A stretch of DNA of 64,000 nt, taken from NCBI GenBank assembly GCA_903847975.1, contig CAINFC010000036.1, positions 1 through 64,000 of the forward strand, written 5' to 3'. A program made the position numbers and the translations under genes. The stretch's first letter is position 1. Each line of letters starts with the position of its first letter. Positions 53,629 through 61,832 of the stretch are shown here, one piece after another. The notes below the pieces were generated by a model, which worked only from the letters and a program-made list of their open reading frames with translations, did no database searches and had not been told where the DNA came from. The stretch comes from an uncultured Acidobacteriota bacterium (GTDB taxonomy: Bacteria > Acidobacteriota > UBA6911 > CAINFC01).

Positions 53629-56600
53629 TTAGAGTTTTGTGACGAAGACCCTGGTGTCGTAAAAGACGGCACTGCCTCCGACCACATCGCTCAGAGGAGA
53701 ACGTAAATGGCTGTCCACCACCATCAGGGAATTGGCGTGCAGCCCCAGGCCGCGACTCGCTTCTCCGGCAATTTTTTTCCCGTCGATGGTTTGGTCCTCC
53801 GAACCGTACGCCCAGTGGCCGTAACCCAGTTCAAAGCTGATGACCCCGCTGCGAATTCGGTTGGTCAGATGCACGCGCCCGATGAGGGCCTTGGTCCGGC
53901 CGGATCCCAGGTCCCACTGGCCCTTGGGATTGTCGGCAGAGTGAAGACGCACTAAGTCGTACTCTTTGAGCCCAAGCCTCTGCCCGTCATAGGTATTCAT
54001 CTCGATATAGTTGGTGGGCTGGACCTTGGTGAGCCAGTAGTTGGAGATGGTTCGGCTTTTGGTGGCCAGCATGCTCCGGTGGGTGATCAGAGTGAATGGG
54101 GCATTCTTCTGATCCAGGGATTTGCCCAATCCGTCGACAATGGGCAGATAGGCGGGTATCCCTTTCATGTAGGCACCGGTCAGGGAATTGCGCGTCGTAC
54201 CCGGCTTCTCGTGATACAGGTTCACCAGTTTTCCATACTTGGCCTTGACCTGTTCGCCAGACCAGCCATCGTTGTAGCTCCACCAGCGTCCTCCGCGATT
54301 GAGCACGTAGACGACCTTTTTCCACCACTTGTCCCCGACAATGGCCGACCATTTTGCCTCGTCGAACGATGTCTTAGGCAGATGCCTGCGCGCTTCCCGC
54401 AGAATTCTCAGCTCCTCCTCATCGGCGTCCGGGCATACATCCGTGGCGGAATCCCCGAAGGCGATATTGGCTACCATGCGCAGGTAGTATTCCTCCGGCC
54501 GGGACAGACTGTCGGTTCCAAATCCCTTGGGACCAAAGCCCGGCAGCTGCAGCCGCTCGGCGATAGCCAGCATGACGCTCTCCATCGAAACCGGCATTTC
54601 CTCGTTAAAGACCTTCACGGTCTCGTTCGGAGAAGCAATGACCGGCTGCCGAACCGGAGAAACACGATGCACGATGGACGGGTGCGTCCGGTGGAACTCC
54701 CAGCGCTCCAGGTAACTCAGGTCCGGGAAAATGTAATCGGCATACTGACTGGTCTCGCCGATCACGATATCGCTGCAGACCAGCAACGGGATCTTCCCGG
54801 GATCCATCAGGGTCGGGATGAGCGAATGCCCTGCCGGCAGGGCATAGACGGGGGATCCCATGTACAGAAACAGGACCTTGATGGGGTATGGGTAGGCATC
54901 GCCGGCAGAGGGGATGATTTCCTGATAGACATCGCTGGCCAGCGGGTACCACGGCCTCTTGGCGGGATAGCCGGAGAAGATGGTACTCTTCTCATAGCTG
55001 GCTCCGCCGCGGATGATGTCGATTCCGAAGGGGGTAATCTTGCTGGGGTGGTCGCTGAGCTGGAAAGGACGTCCGGTGCCGCCCGCTTCGCCATAGGCTC
55101 CGCCGCCATAAACCAATCCGCCCTTCCAATCCAGGTTGCCGATGAGGGTGTTCAGCGCCCCCATGGTGGCGAGCACATTGTAGAAGCCGTTGGTGTGCTG
55201 GGATACTCCGCGATGAATCTCGACCACGGCCTTCTTGCCATGGGCTGTAAATTCCTCGGCCAGGGCGACAATATCGCCCGGTTCCAAACCGGCGATTTCG
55301 GCCCATTCGTCCATGGTCTTGCGCATGGATTCTTCATACAGAAGCCGGAGCCCCGATTTGACCATAATGCCGTTAACGACGGTGTCCACCAACAGGTCGC
55401 CTTCCACCGCTTTAGCGCTGTCGTCGGATTTGAAAGCCACCGGCTGGTTCGCGCGCAGGCAGACAAACGTGTCGGCATCGCCCCCCAGGCCCGCTTCCGA
55501 GCCCCGTAAAAAGGCACCGGCGGTTCCGTCGGGGCGGATTTTGACCAGCCAGGCGGCGTTGGACCAGGTGGGCTCATTGTCGGCTGCCGCTGCGGCTTTA
55601 TTGCAGTTTTCCAGGTAACGCCGATCGAATCGCTGCTTGCCGATGATCCACTGAATCATGGCCATGGCGCAGGCGGCATCTTCGCCCGGCTTGATCGGCA
55701 GCCATTTCCACGCCTTGGCTGCGATCTTGCTGTAGCGGGGATCGATGACTGCCACCCGCAGCTTGCCGCTCGCCAGTCCGCGGGTGATTTTGGGCACCTT
55801 CAAGGGCGGGCCGTAGTTGCCCTCCAGGATGTTGGCGCCCCAATAAAGGATAAATTCGGCATTGGCGGTGTCGGCCATCCAGTATGCCTTGGCGCCTCCG
55901 GTCCAGCTGCCGCCGCTGGGTTGATCGGACATGGACTTGCCGGCGAAGTAAATCGATCCCTGGCACACGGTGGTGTGACCGTGGCCGTTGGTGCTGCCGA
56001 AACTGTCTTTGACGAAGCGCAGGAAAAAGTCCTGACGACCCGCCTTGAGACGGCCCCAGTTGAACACGAACTGGTTGTTGCGCGGTCCAAAATCGGGGTG
56101 ATCCGGATCGATCATCTTATCCAGATGATCTTTATATTTGTCTTTGAACTGAGCCACGGTCATCTTGCCGCTCTGAATGCTGGAAACGTCGGCCGTCATG
56201 GAAGCAAATACGGCTTTGTCGCGCAGGGCATACAGATCGCGCATGCCCGTCACCGGGCCGACGCCGTCCTGGGGGAAAAGATTTCCGCCCTCGCAAATCT
56301 CGCGAATGGCATCCTGGAAGGCGATGGTGGTCCACTTGCCTTCCCCCCGGCGCCCCGCCCGTTTGAGTACCTTTATGACGCGATAGGGATCATAGGCGGT
56401 TTGAATTCCGGACTGTCCTTTGGGGCACAGAACTCCTTTGAGTCGGGTCGCCTGGGTGACAGGCGTATTCCAACCGATGTGCGGGTCCATGGTGCGGGGG
56501 GCGTAGGGATTGCCTTCGATCTTGACGGCCAGGCCTTCCTGGACTCGGACTTTGATTTCGCACCCGGTGTTGCACTGCAGGCAGGTGGAATATATGTAGT

Positions 56601-56781
56601 CCGTCGGCTGAGCCGGAAGAGGTGTGACCGGAGTTCCGGACTGCGCTGCGGTACGTTCCTGCAGGAGAGCCAGGCAGGCCCCGCCCAGCAAAGCACCGCT
56701 GCCGATCATCTCGCGCCGGCTGGGAGTCTTCGTCTCGCTCCGGGAGCTTCGGGTTAAATTCTTGGCATCATGGCGGCTCAT
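53629..56781 (-). CDS. ttrA: Tetrathionate reductase-type molybdopterin catalytic subunit TtrA
   Basis: Exported bis-MGD enzyme, 1050 residues, nearest to TtrA (tetrathionate to thiosulfate); related arsenate or other reductases cannot be excluded. The Tat signal SRREMIG is at residues 21-27 with GALLGGACLALL after it. The [4Fe-4S] ligands are C67, C70, C74 and C119 (CLQCNTGC ... GVLCPKG). The Mo ligand candidate is C273 (TTVCQGSIYFAGK). Cofactor-binding segments are WGANILEGNYGPP, VAVIDPRYSK and WLPIKPGEDAA, then YADYIFPDLSYLERWEF and the C-terminal barrel (ELGYGHWAYGSE). Its start overlaps ttrB by four bases. No membrane anchor (TtrC/NrfD) gene is beside it. Moco genes lie divergently upstream. 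Confidence is good for family and moderate for substrate. Confidence 0.9.
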   Translation of the reverse strand: MSRHDAKNLTRSSRSETKTPSRREMIGSGALLGGACLALLQERTAAQSGTPVTPLPAQPTDYIYSTCLQCNTGCEIKVRVQEGLAVKIEGNPYAPRTMDPHIGWNTPVTQATRLKGVLCPKGQSGIQTAYDPYRVIKVLKRAGRRGEGKWTTIAFQDAIREICEGGNLFPQDGVGPVTGMRDLYALRDKAVFASMTADVSSIQSGKMTVAQFKDKYKDHLDKMIDPDHPDFGPRNNQFVFNWGRLKAGRQDFFLRFVKDSFGSTNGHGHTTVCQGSIYFAGKSMSDQPSGGSWTGGAKAYWMADTANAEFILYWGANILEGNYGPPLKVPKITRGLASGKLRVAVIDPRYSKIAAKAWKWLPIKPGEDAACAMAMIQWIIGKQRFDRRYLENCNKAAAAADNEPTWSNAAWLVKIRPDGTAGAFLRGSEAGLGGDADTFVCLRANQPVAFKSDDSAKAVEGDLLVDTVVNGIMVKSGLRLLYEESMRKTMDEWAEIAGLEPGDIVALAEEFTAHGKKAVVEIHRGVSQHTNGFYNVLATMGALNTLIGNLDWKGGLVYGGGAYGEAGGTGRPFQLSDHPSKITPFGIDIIRGGASYEKSTIFSGYPAKRPWYPLASDVYQEIIPSAGDAYPYPIKVLFLYMGSPVYALPAGHSLIPTLMDPGKIPLLVCSDIVIGETSQYADYIFPDLSYLERWEFHRTHPSIVHRVSPVRQPVIASPNETVKVFNEEMPVSMESVMLAIAERLQLPGFGPKGFGTDSLSRPEEYYLRMVANIAFGDSATDVCPDADEEELRILREARRHLPKTSFDEAKWSAIVGDKWWKKVVYVLNRGGRWWSYNDGWSGEQVKAKYGKLVNLYHEKPGTTRNSLTGAYMKGIPAYLPIVDGLGKSLDQKNAPFTLITHRSMLATKSRTISNYWLTKVQPTNYIEMNTYDGQRLGLKEYDLVRLHSADNPKGQWDLGSGRTKALIGRVHLTNRIRSGVISFELGYGHWAYGSEDQTIDGKKIAGEASRGLGLHANSLMVVDSHLRSPLSDVVGGSAVFYDTRVFVTKL

Positions 56782-57722
56782 AATTGTTGGCTCCTTGATT
56801 CATGACAGGCAAGGCACGGGATTTCCCGGGTGTCCGGCATCGATTCCGTAAAATAGATCACTCGCGGCTTCAGCCCCTGGTTTTGGTACCCTTCAAAGTA
56901 GTGCCGGCCTTGGGTGATCTCATACAGCAGACTGTTGGGATTGTTGGCATCGCCAAAGTACATGGCCCCTCCCACGCAGGTAGTCACACAGGCGGGAAGC
57001 ATGCCGGTGTCAAGAAGGTGGCTGCAGAAAGTGCACTTGCGGGCAGAACCGGCCAGGGGATTGGCTCCAGGCGTGCGGCTGCAGGCTTTGCCGTTTTCCA
57101 CAAAACTCCGGCGCTCATATTCCTGCGGCCGGGGGGAATCCTGCGTGAAAGTTTTACCGTCGTCGATATGAATGGCCCCAACGGGGCAGGCGTCAGCTGC
57201 CGCTTTGGCGTAGTTGCCTTTGAGCTGGTCCCGGTTGAATTCGACGATGCCGTCGGGTCTTCGGGTAATCATACCGGCGGGAACGGCGCGAGCGCAGGGG
57301 GCATTATCGCACTGCAGGCAGTTGGACGGTTTGAATATGACCCACGGCTGGGGCCAGAAACGAACTTCCAGCTGTACCACTTTGCGGAACTGCCCTGCGG
57401 GGCCGCAGGGATTTTCGGCCCGGCAGGCCACCGTGCAGGCATCGCAGCCGATGCACTTGCGGGTGTCCACTACCATATGCCAGTCGATAGGCCGTTTGGC
57501 AGCGAGAGACTCCTCCAGATCTCGCTGCATGCGCAGGATCACGCTTCCCGTAGGCTCTGCCAGCGGGGCGGGCGTTGCCGCCATCCCCTGCCCCATGTTC
57601 AGGGCCTGCTGGGTCACGGTGCCGGCGACGGCACACGCGCCTGCTCCCGCCAGGGCGCCCAGGAAACCCCTGCGGTGCGTCTCCTTCCCGGGTTGACTTT
57701 TTTCCCGATTGGATTCTTCCAT
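56778..57722 (-). CDS. ttrB: Tetrathionate reductase-type Fe-S subunit TtrB, with altered central cluster sites
   Basis: Electron-transfer subunit, 314 residues, with its own Tat motif (HRRGFLGAL, residues 16-24). It has full Cys sets at C90/C93/C96/C100 (CIGCDACTVAC) and C230/C233/C245/C249 (CTFCSHLLDTGMLPACVTTC). The second set (C135, C138, C143) lacks its fourth Cys: V147 stands where VCP would be (CARAVPAG). The set that normally reads CIGCxxCxxACP keeps only C179 (AADACPVGAI). The C-terminus has CLACHESRSQ (C303, C306, H307), a CxxCH motif shared with the Fe-S protein at 2079. So the number of clusters may be two or three rather than four. First gene of the ttrBA operon, 199 bases from the divergent moaC. 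Confidence 0.87.
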   Translation of the reverse strand: MEESNREKSQPGKETHRRGFLGALAGAGACAVAGTVTQQALNMGQGMAATPAPLAEPTGSVILRMQRDLEESLAAKRPIDWHMVVDTRKCIGCDACTVACRAENPCGPAGQFRKVVQLEVRFWPQPWVIFKPSNCLQCDNAPCARAVPAGMITRRPDGIVEFNRDQLKGNYAKAAADACPVGAIHIDDGKTFTQDSPRPQEYERRSFVENGKACSRTPGANPLAGSARKCTFCSHLLDTGMLPACVTTCVGGAMYFGDANNPNSLLYEITQGRHYFEGYQNQGLKPRVIYFTESMPDTREIPCLACHESRSQQL

Positions 57723-57921
57723 CGTTCACACTCCTAGTGAAAATATTGCCGTCTCTCAACGGATGACGAGCATCTCCCCATAATTGAGTTGGCCCCTCTT
57801 CACCTGGGCAGTCCGGAAAATCAAAATGAATCCAGCCACGATGTATCTGCTCCTCCCGCTCAGGTGCCGGACGGAATGAGTGTATTATAATGGAGGGAAT
57901 TGGAGGGAAACAAGCGATAAA
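57723..57921. promoter_or_regulatory. Divergent promoter region of ttrBA and the second Moco operon
   Basis: About 200 bases between the starts of ttrB (-) and moaC (+). It must hold both promoters. I see no clear Moco-type aptamer, operator palindrome or -10/-35 pair worth naming; tataatggaggg at about 57885-57896 resembles a -10 box followed by purines. The arrangement suggests joint control of the enzyme and its cofactor genes. Confidence 0.4.
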
Positions 57922-58434
57922 ATGAAAAAATCGAGGATGAAGCCTTTTCCGTTTTCTCACCTGGAGCCGGGAGGCGGAGCCAAAATGGTGAATGTCGGCA
58001 ATAAGGCGGTTACCGCTCGGGAAGCGCGTGCCGAAGCGGTGGTGCGGGTCGGGGCCAAAATTGCCCGTTTGATTGCCGGCCAGGGCGGCCTGGCCAAGGG
58101 AGGAGTGGTGGAGACAGCGCGCATCGCCGGCATGATGGCCGCCAAGCGAACCGCCGACCTCATACCCATGTGCCATCCGGTGCCGATCGATCATATCCGG
58201 ATCTCCATCGTCGTCAGCCGGAGCGATCTGGTGATCACCACGGAGGTCGGCTGTCATGGGGTAACCGGGGTTGAAATGGAGGCCTTGACGGCGGCTGCCG
58301 TCGCTGCGCTCACGGTTTACGACATGTGCAAATCGGCCGATAAGGGAATTGAGATCCGGTCCGTCCGCCTTCTGGAGAAGAAAGGCGGAAAGTCCGGACA
58401 CTGGCGAGCCGCGCCGGTACCGTCCGAATCTTAG
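57922..58434 (+). CDS. moaC: Cyclic pyranopterin monophosphate synthase MoaC, second copy
   Basis: Makes cPMP from 3',8-cyclo-GTP. Family marks are MVNVGNKAVTAREARAEAVV near the N-terminus, AAKRTADLIPMCHPVPIDHI (active-site region), GCHGVTGVEMEALTAAAVAA and VYDMCKSADKGIEI with the catalytic Asp and Lys. 170 residues from the ATG at 57922; an in-frame ATG at 57937 and an earlier one at 57880 are alternatives. First gene of a three-gene plus operon, 9 bases before the MOSC-mogA gene, and divergent from ttrB. Unlike the left copy it is not fused to mogA. Confidence 0.93.
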   Translation: MKKSRMKPFPFSHLEPGGGAKMVNVGNKAVTAREARAEAVVRVGAKIARLIAGQGGLAKGGVVETARIAGMMAAKRTADLIPMCHPVPIDHIRISIVVSRSDLVITTEVGCHGVTGVEMEALTAAAVAALTVYDMCKSADKGIEIRSVRLLEKKGGKSGHWRAAPVPSES

Positions 58435-58443
58435 GAGCAACCG

Positions 58444-59406
58444 ATGGGAAAAATTGAATCCATTTGCATCAGTGCCGAAAAGGGAGAGAAGAAGAAACCT
58501 TTGCCTTCGGTGCGGTTGATCGCCAATCACGGGATCGAAGGGGACGCGCATGCCGGGCCTTGGCACCGGCAGGTCAGTTTTCTGGCGGCGGAAGATGTGG
58601 AAAGGATGCGAGCGCAAGGTCTGCCGGGCCTGGCTCCGGGCGATTTTGCGGAAAACGTCGTCGTGTCCGGAATGGATCTCCGCGCTCTTGGGCTGGGGAG
58701 TTTGCTGCGCCTGGGCCCGGAAGCCACGGTTCGCGTCACCCAGCTCGGAAAGGTGTGCCACACGCCCTGCGCGATCTATTACCAGACCGGCGATTGCATC
58801 ATGCCGCGTTACGGCCTTTTCGCCCGGGTCACGGTCGGGGGTCTGATTGCCGTTGGCGACGGGGTGTCCCTGCTCCATCCTGTTCCCTCCGATCGATGGC
58901 AGGTGGTGGTTCTGACCGCCAGCGACCGCTGCTCGCGGCAGGAGGCGGAAGATACCGCGGGTCCGGCGGTGGAAGAGCTTTTGCGGCAGCAGCTGGCCGC
59001 ACATATCTATACTCGGGAGATCCTGCCCGACGATCGCGAGCGAATCGCCGATCGGCTGAAGCACTACAGCGCAGGCCACTCCATCGATCTGGTTCTGGTG
59101 GTGGGGGGGACGGGATTTGCACCCCGAGACGTAACTCCGGAAGCGGTGCGGGATGTTGTTGAACGCCCCACGCCCGGTCTGGATGAAGCCATGCGTCATG
59201 CCTCCCGGCAACTTACCCCCCACGCCATTCTGTCCCGGGCCATGTCCGGAATTCGGCAAAGCACGCTCATTATCAGCCTGCCGGGCTCCCGGCGGGCCGC
59301 TGTGGAAAACCTGGAAGCTGTTATACCGGCGCTGGAACATGGACTGCGCAAGCTCCGTGGGGATCCGGAGGACTGCGGCCGGCCCCATGAGGTACATCGC
59401 CGGTGA
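58444..59406 (+). CDS. MOSC domain-MogA fusion
   Basis: 320-residue two-domain protein. Residues 1-150 are a MOSC domain (IESICISAEKGEKKKPLPSV, HGIEGDAHAGPWHRQVSFL, FAENVVVSGMDLRALGLGSL, GKVCHTPCAIYYQTGDCIMP), a sulfur-carrier fold that in other proteins moves Moco sulfur or binds Mo. Residues about 160-310 are MogA (TASDRCSRQEAEDTAGPAVE, VVGGTGFAPRDVTPEAVRDV, SLPGSRRAAVENLEAVIPA), which adenylylates molybdopterin. The fusion partner differs from that of the left mogA copy, where the partner is MoaC. Cys in CHTPC and CIMP are candidate sulfur or metal ligands. The stop overlaps the next start by one base. Confidence 0.9.
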   Translation: MGKIESICISAEKGEKKKPLPSVRLIANHGIEGDAHAGPWHRQVSFLAAEDVERMRAQGLPGLAPGDFAENVVVSGMDLRALGLGSLLRLGPEATVRVTQLGKVCHTPCAIYYQTGDCIMPRYGLFARVTVGGLIAVGDGVSLLHPVPSDRWQVVVLTASDRCSRQEAEDTAGPAVEELLRQQLAAHIYTREILPDDRERIADRLKHYSAGHSIDLVLVVGGTGFAPRDVTPEAVRDVVERPTPGLDEAMRHASRQLTPHAILSRAMSGIRQSTLIISLPGSRRAAVENLEAVIPALEHGLRKLRGDPEDCGRPHEVHRR

Positions 59407-60440
59407 TGAGCGATCTGCCGGTTTTCGGTATCTGCGGTTACAGCGGCTCCGGGAAAACCACACTGATTGAAGCGATGATTCCGGGCCTCAAGGCCAGATG
59501 CCTGCGGGTTGCCGTGGTCAAACATGATTGCCATGGGCTTCAGATCGACTGCCCGGGGAAAGATTCGGATCGTTTCTTTAACGCCGGCGCGGATGTCCTT
59601 AGCCAGGGGCCCGGCCAGGCGTTCTTCCGGATTCATGGCCCGCAGGACCGTTTGTCGGAGATGCTTCCCCATCTTTGCCGGCGCTATGATCTGGTCCTGG
59701 TGGAAGGCCATAAAACTTCCCCGCTACCCCACAAAGTCTGGCTTTTGGGCGATAAGGAAACCAGCCCGCCCCGGGAAGCGGGCCAACTGGAGCATGCTCT
59801 TGCCCGCGATGCGGACCGCTTGAAAATCGTTTCCGGCTGGATTCAGGACCATTTGGCAAAGATCTGGCGCCGCGTTCCCCTGTATGCCGGGATTCTCGTC
59901 GGCGGCAAGGCAAGCCGAATGGGGGGCAGCAAGCATTTGAACCAATTCGGAGGCCGGACCTGGATGGAGCAAATCGTGAAAACGGTTGCACCCTTTGTTT
60001 CGGAGGTCATTTGTGCCGGAAAAAACAGGCTGCCGGAATCGTTACAGGGTTTGCCGGCTATACCGGACGCTCCTGGCGTGCCGGGGCCTCTGGCAGGGAT
60101 GCTCAGTGCCATGCGCTGGAATCCATGGGCCTCCTGGCTGTTTGTGGCTTGTGACATGCCAGCCATTTCCGAAGCGGCGCTCCATTGGCTTTTGGCTGAG
60201 CCGCGTCCGGGCATCTGGGCGACTCTGCCTCGTCTGGAGAAGGGGAACGGGGTAGAACCCCTCCTGGCCCACTACGACTTCCGTTCGGGTGCCCTTCTGG
60301 AGTTCTGTCGCTGTCCGGCGGATATTGTTCGCTGGCCGCAGGTTGCCACCCCGGTGGTTCCGGCGGAATTGGAAAAAGCATGGCAAAATATCAATACCCC
60401 GGAAGACCTCGTGGCACTGTCTTCGGAAAGCCGGGGATAA
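59406..60440 (+). CDS. MobB-MobA fusion
   Basis: 345 residues. The N-terminal MobB domain (about 1-160) has the P-loop GYSGSGKTTLIEAMIP and phrases such as VVKHDCHGLQIDCPGKDSDR and LVLVEGHKTSPLPHKVWLL; MobB binds GTP and helps MobA. The C-terminal MobA domain (about 170-345) has AGILVGGKASRMGGSKHLNQ, a variant of the LAGGxxxRMGxxK signature, then GPLAGMLSAMRWNP and LFVACDMPAISEAAL, ending near NINTPEDLVAL. Together they make MGD for enzymes such as TtrA. The ATG at 59406 shares a base with the preceding stop; a GTG at 59403 is an alternative. It is the last gene of the operon. Confidence 0.92.
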   Translation: MSDLPVFGICGYSGSGKTTLIEAMIPGLKARCLRVAVVKHDCHGLQIDCPGKDSDRFFNAGADVLSQGPGQAFFRIHGPQDRLSEMLPHLCRRYDLVLVEGHKTSPLPHKVWLLGDKETSPPREAGQLEHALARDADRLKIVSGWIQDHLAKIWRRVPLYAGILVGGKASRMGGSKHLNQFGGRTWMEQIVKTVAPFVSEVICAGKNRLPESLQGLPAIPDAPGVPGPLAGMLSAMRWNPWASWLFVACDMPAISEAALHWLLAEPRPGIWATLPRLEKGNGVEPLLAHYDFRSGALLEFCRCPADIVRWPQVATPVVPAELEKAWQNINTPEDLVALSSESRG

Positions 60441-60528
60441 TCGGCGGTTCTCTTGGATGCCGGTGCTAAAAGTTTTTTTTGCTATGCTCTGACGTCCTTT
60501 ACAGGACTGGCGTGCGCGGCACGCATGG

Positions 60529-60634
60529 CGAAATGGCGGATGTCGTACCGTTGCGCTCCGCGACGGCCTTGGGATGCCCGGCGCAAACCGGCACCGGACT
60601 GTTATTCCGAGGCAAAGTCCCGTAAGGTTCTATG
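60529..60634. repeat. Dispersed repeat, type 2 copy B
   Basis: Matches 35384-35499 in order (cgaaatggcggatgtcgtacc ... ggactgttattccgaggcaaagtcccg), differing at many single positions. It lies between mobBA and the hairpin repeat at 60739. The region 60441-61058 has no gene. Confidence 0.65.
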
Positions 60635-60738
60635 ATGAAGCGGTAAAAGGCCTTGAAGGAGGCTGAAAGCCTCCCCTATCCTCAGCCCGAGGCGAAGCCC
60701 CGGGAAGGAAGCATTTCGCCCCTAAACGACTTTTCCGT

Positions 60739-61059
60739 ACTTTTTGCCGGGCCATCTTCTGTGATGGCTTCGCAAAAAGTACGGGAACCCTGAAGGGGTT
60801 CCGGAACACAGCCCGGGGTAGCGCCTGCGGCGCAACCCCGGGCAAACGGATTTGTTTTAAAATCAGCCCGGAAAGGGCTGCGCAAACAAAGGCCATTGCG
60901 GATTTTGCGCAACCCTTTCCGGGTTGTCGCCTGCGGGTGTCCCAGCCCGGGGTAGGCGCGAAGCGCGCCAACCCCGGGCTGGGTTCCGAAGCCCTTCCAG
61001 GACTTTCCCCAACGGAAATCCATAGGTGCGGGACTTTTTGCGAGATTATCTTCTGTGAT
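60739..61059. repeat. Dispersed hairpin-rich repeat, inverted copy at 60.7 kb
   Basis: Same family as 22009-22600 and 53017-53324, in reverse order. It starts with actttttgc (60739-60747) and a hairpin gccatc-ttctgt-gatggc, then holds cccggggtagcgcc..aaccccggg, agcccgg-aa-agggct, caaccctttccgggttg and the long cccggggtaggcgcg-aag-cgcgccaaccccggg stem. It ends with actttttgc at 61033-61041. The 12-base sequence atcttctgtgat is present at both ends (60754-60765 and 61048-61059), and the right one touches the stop codon of the TauE/SafE gene. Confidence 0.85.
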
Positions 61060-61802
61060 TACCCGCGAAACGACAGGAAAAGCTTCCCTGCGGCAATGGA
61101 GAGTACGGCTGCCAGCAGGATTTGGATGGTACGGCCGTTGAGAAGCCTGATCCCGAAGCTGGACCCGGCTGCGCCACCGACGACCGCTGCCAGCACATAG
61201 GGCAGCCAACCGGCAGGCAGCGAAAATCCGCTCAGGTTTAATCCGACAAGGCCGGCTACCGAGTTCACTAAAACATAGGGTGCGGCAATGGCTGAGATCT
61301 CCGCCAGTTTTGCCCACCGCAGGTAAATCATTAACGGACTCAAAAAAATTCCGCCCCCGGTTCCACTCGCTCCCGCCAGAAAACCGATGGCCCCTCCCGC
61401 AAGGAGGAAAGCGCTTTTGCCCGGCGGGGAACATTCGGCGGGTTCCCGTTTGCCCGTCAGCAGCCATAGAGCGGAAAAAAGCAGAACGGCCCCCAGAAAA
61501 ACGGACAGCAGGGGAGTAGGGATTCGAACATAGCCTCCCAGCATGGAAGCCGGTATGGAGAGCAGGGTCAGGGGAATAAAGAGGGCAGGGCGAAAATGTC
61601 CGGACCGGTAGAATTTCAGGGAAGTCACCGTGGCAACCAGAACATTCAGCAGCAGGACCAGAGGGCGTGTTTGCGCAGGAGCCCAGCCGACCAGGCTGAA
61701 GACCGCTAAATAGCCGGAGGCCCCCGCATGCCCTACGCTGGAATAGAGAAAGGCCACTCCCCCGATCAATCCCCAAAGGCAGGTTTCAGCAAACACGGTC
61801 AT
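61059..61802 (-). CDS. TauE/SafE (TSUP) membrane transporter, second copy
   Basis: 247 residues from the ATG at 61802 (a TTG three codons upstream is an alternative). Seven or eight hydrophobic helices with AFLYSSVGHAGASGYLAVFS at the start and GFLAGASGTGGGIFLSPLMI in the second half: the two half-repeats of the family. Clearly paralogous to 9458-10198. It follows the second moeA on the same strand after 30 bases, repeating the link with Moco genes and sulfur-type molybdoenzymes. Probable role: export of sulfite, thiosulfate-like or other sulfur anions; not shown. Confidence 0.88.
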   Translation of the reverse strand: MTVFAETCLWGLIGGVAFLYSSVGHAGASGYLAVFSLVGWAPAQTRPLVLLLNVLVATVTSLKFYRSGHFRPALFIPLTLLSIPASMLGGYVRIPTPLLSVFLGAVLLFSALWLLTGKREPAECSPPGKSAFLLAGGAIGFLAGASGTGGGIFLSPLMIYLRWAKLAEISAIAAPYVLVNSVAGLVGLNLSGFSLPAGWLPYVLAAVVGGAAGSSFGIRLLNGRTIQILLAAVLSIAAGKLFLSFRG

Positions 61803-61832
61803 GGTGCACAAAGCGGAAACAGCGGGATTCTC

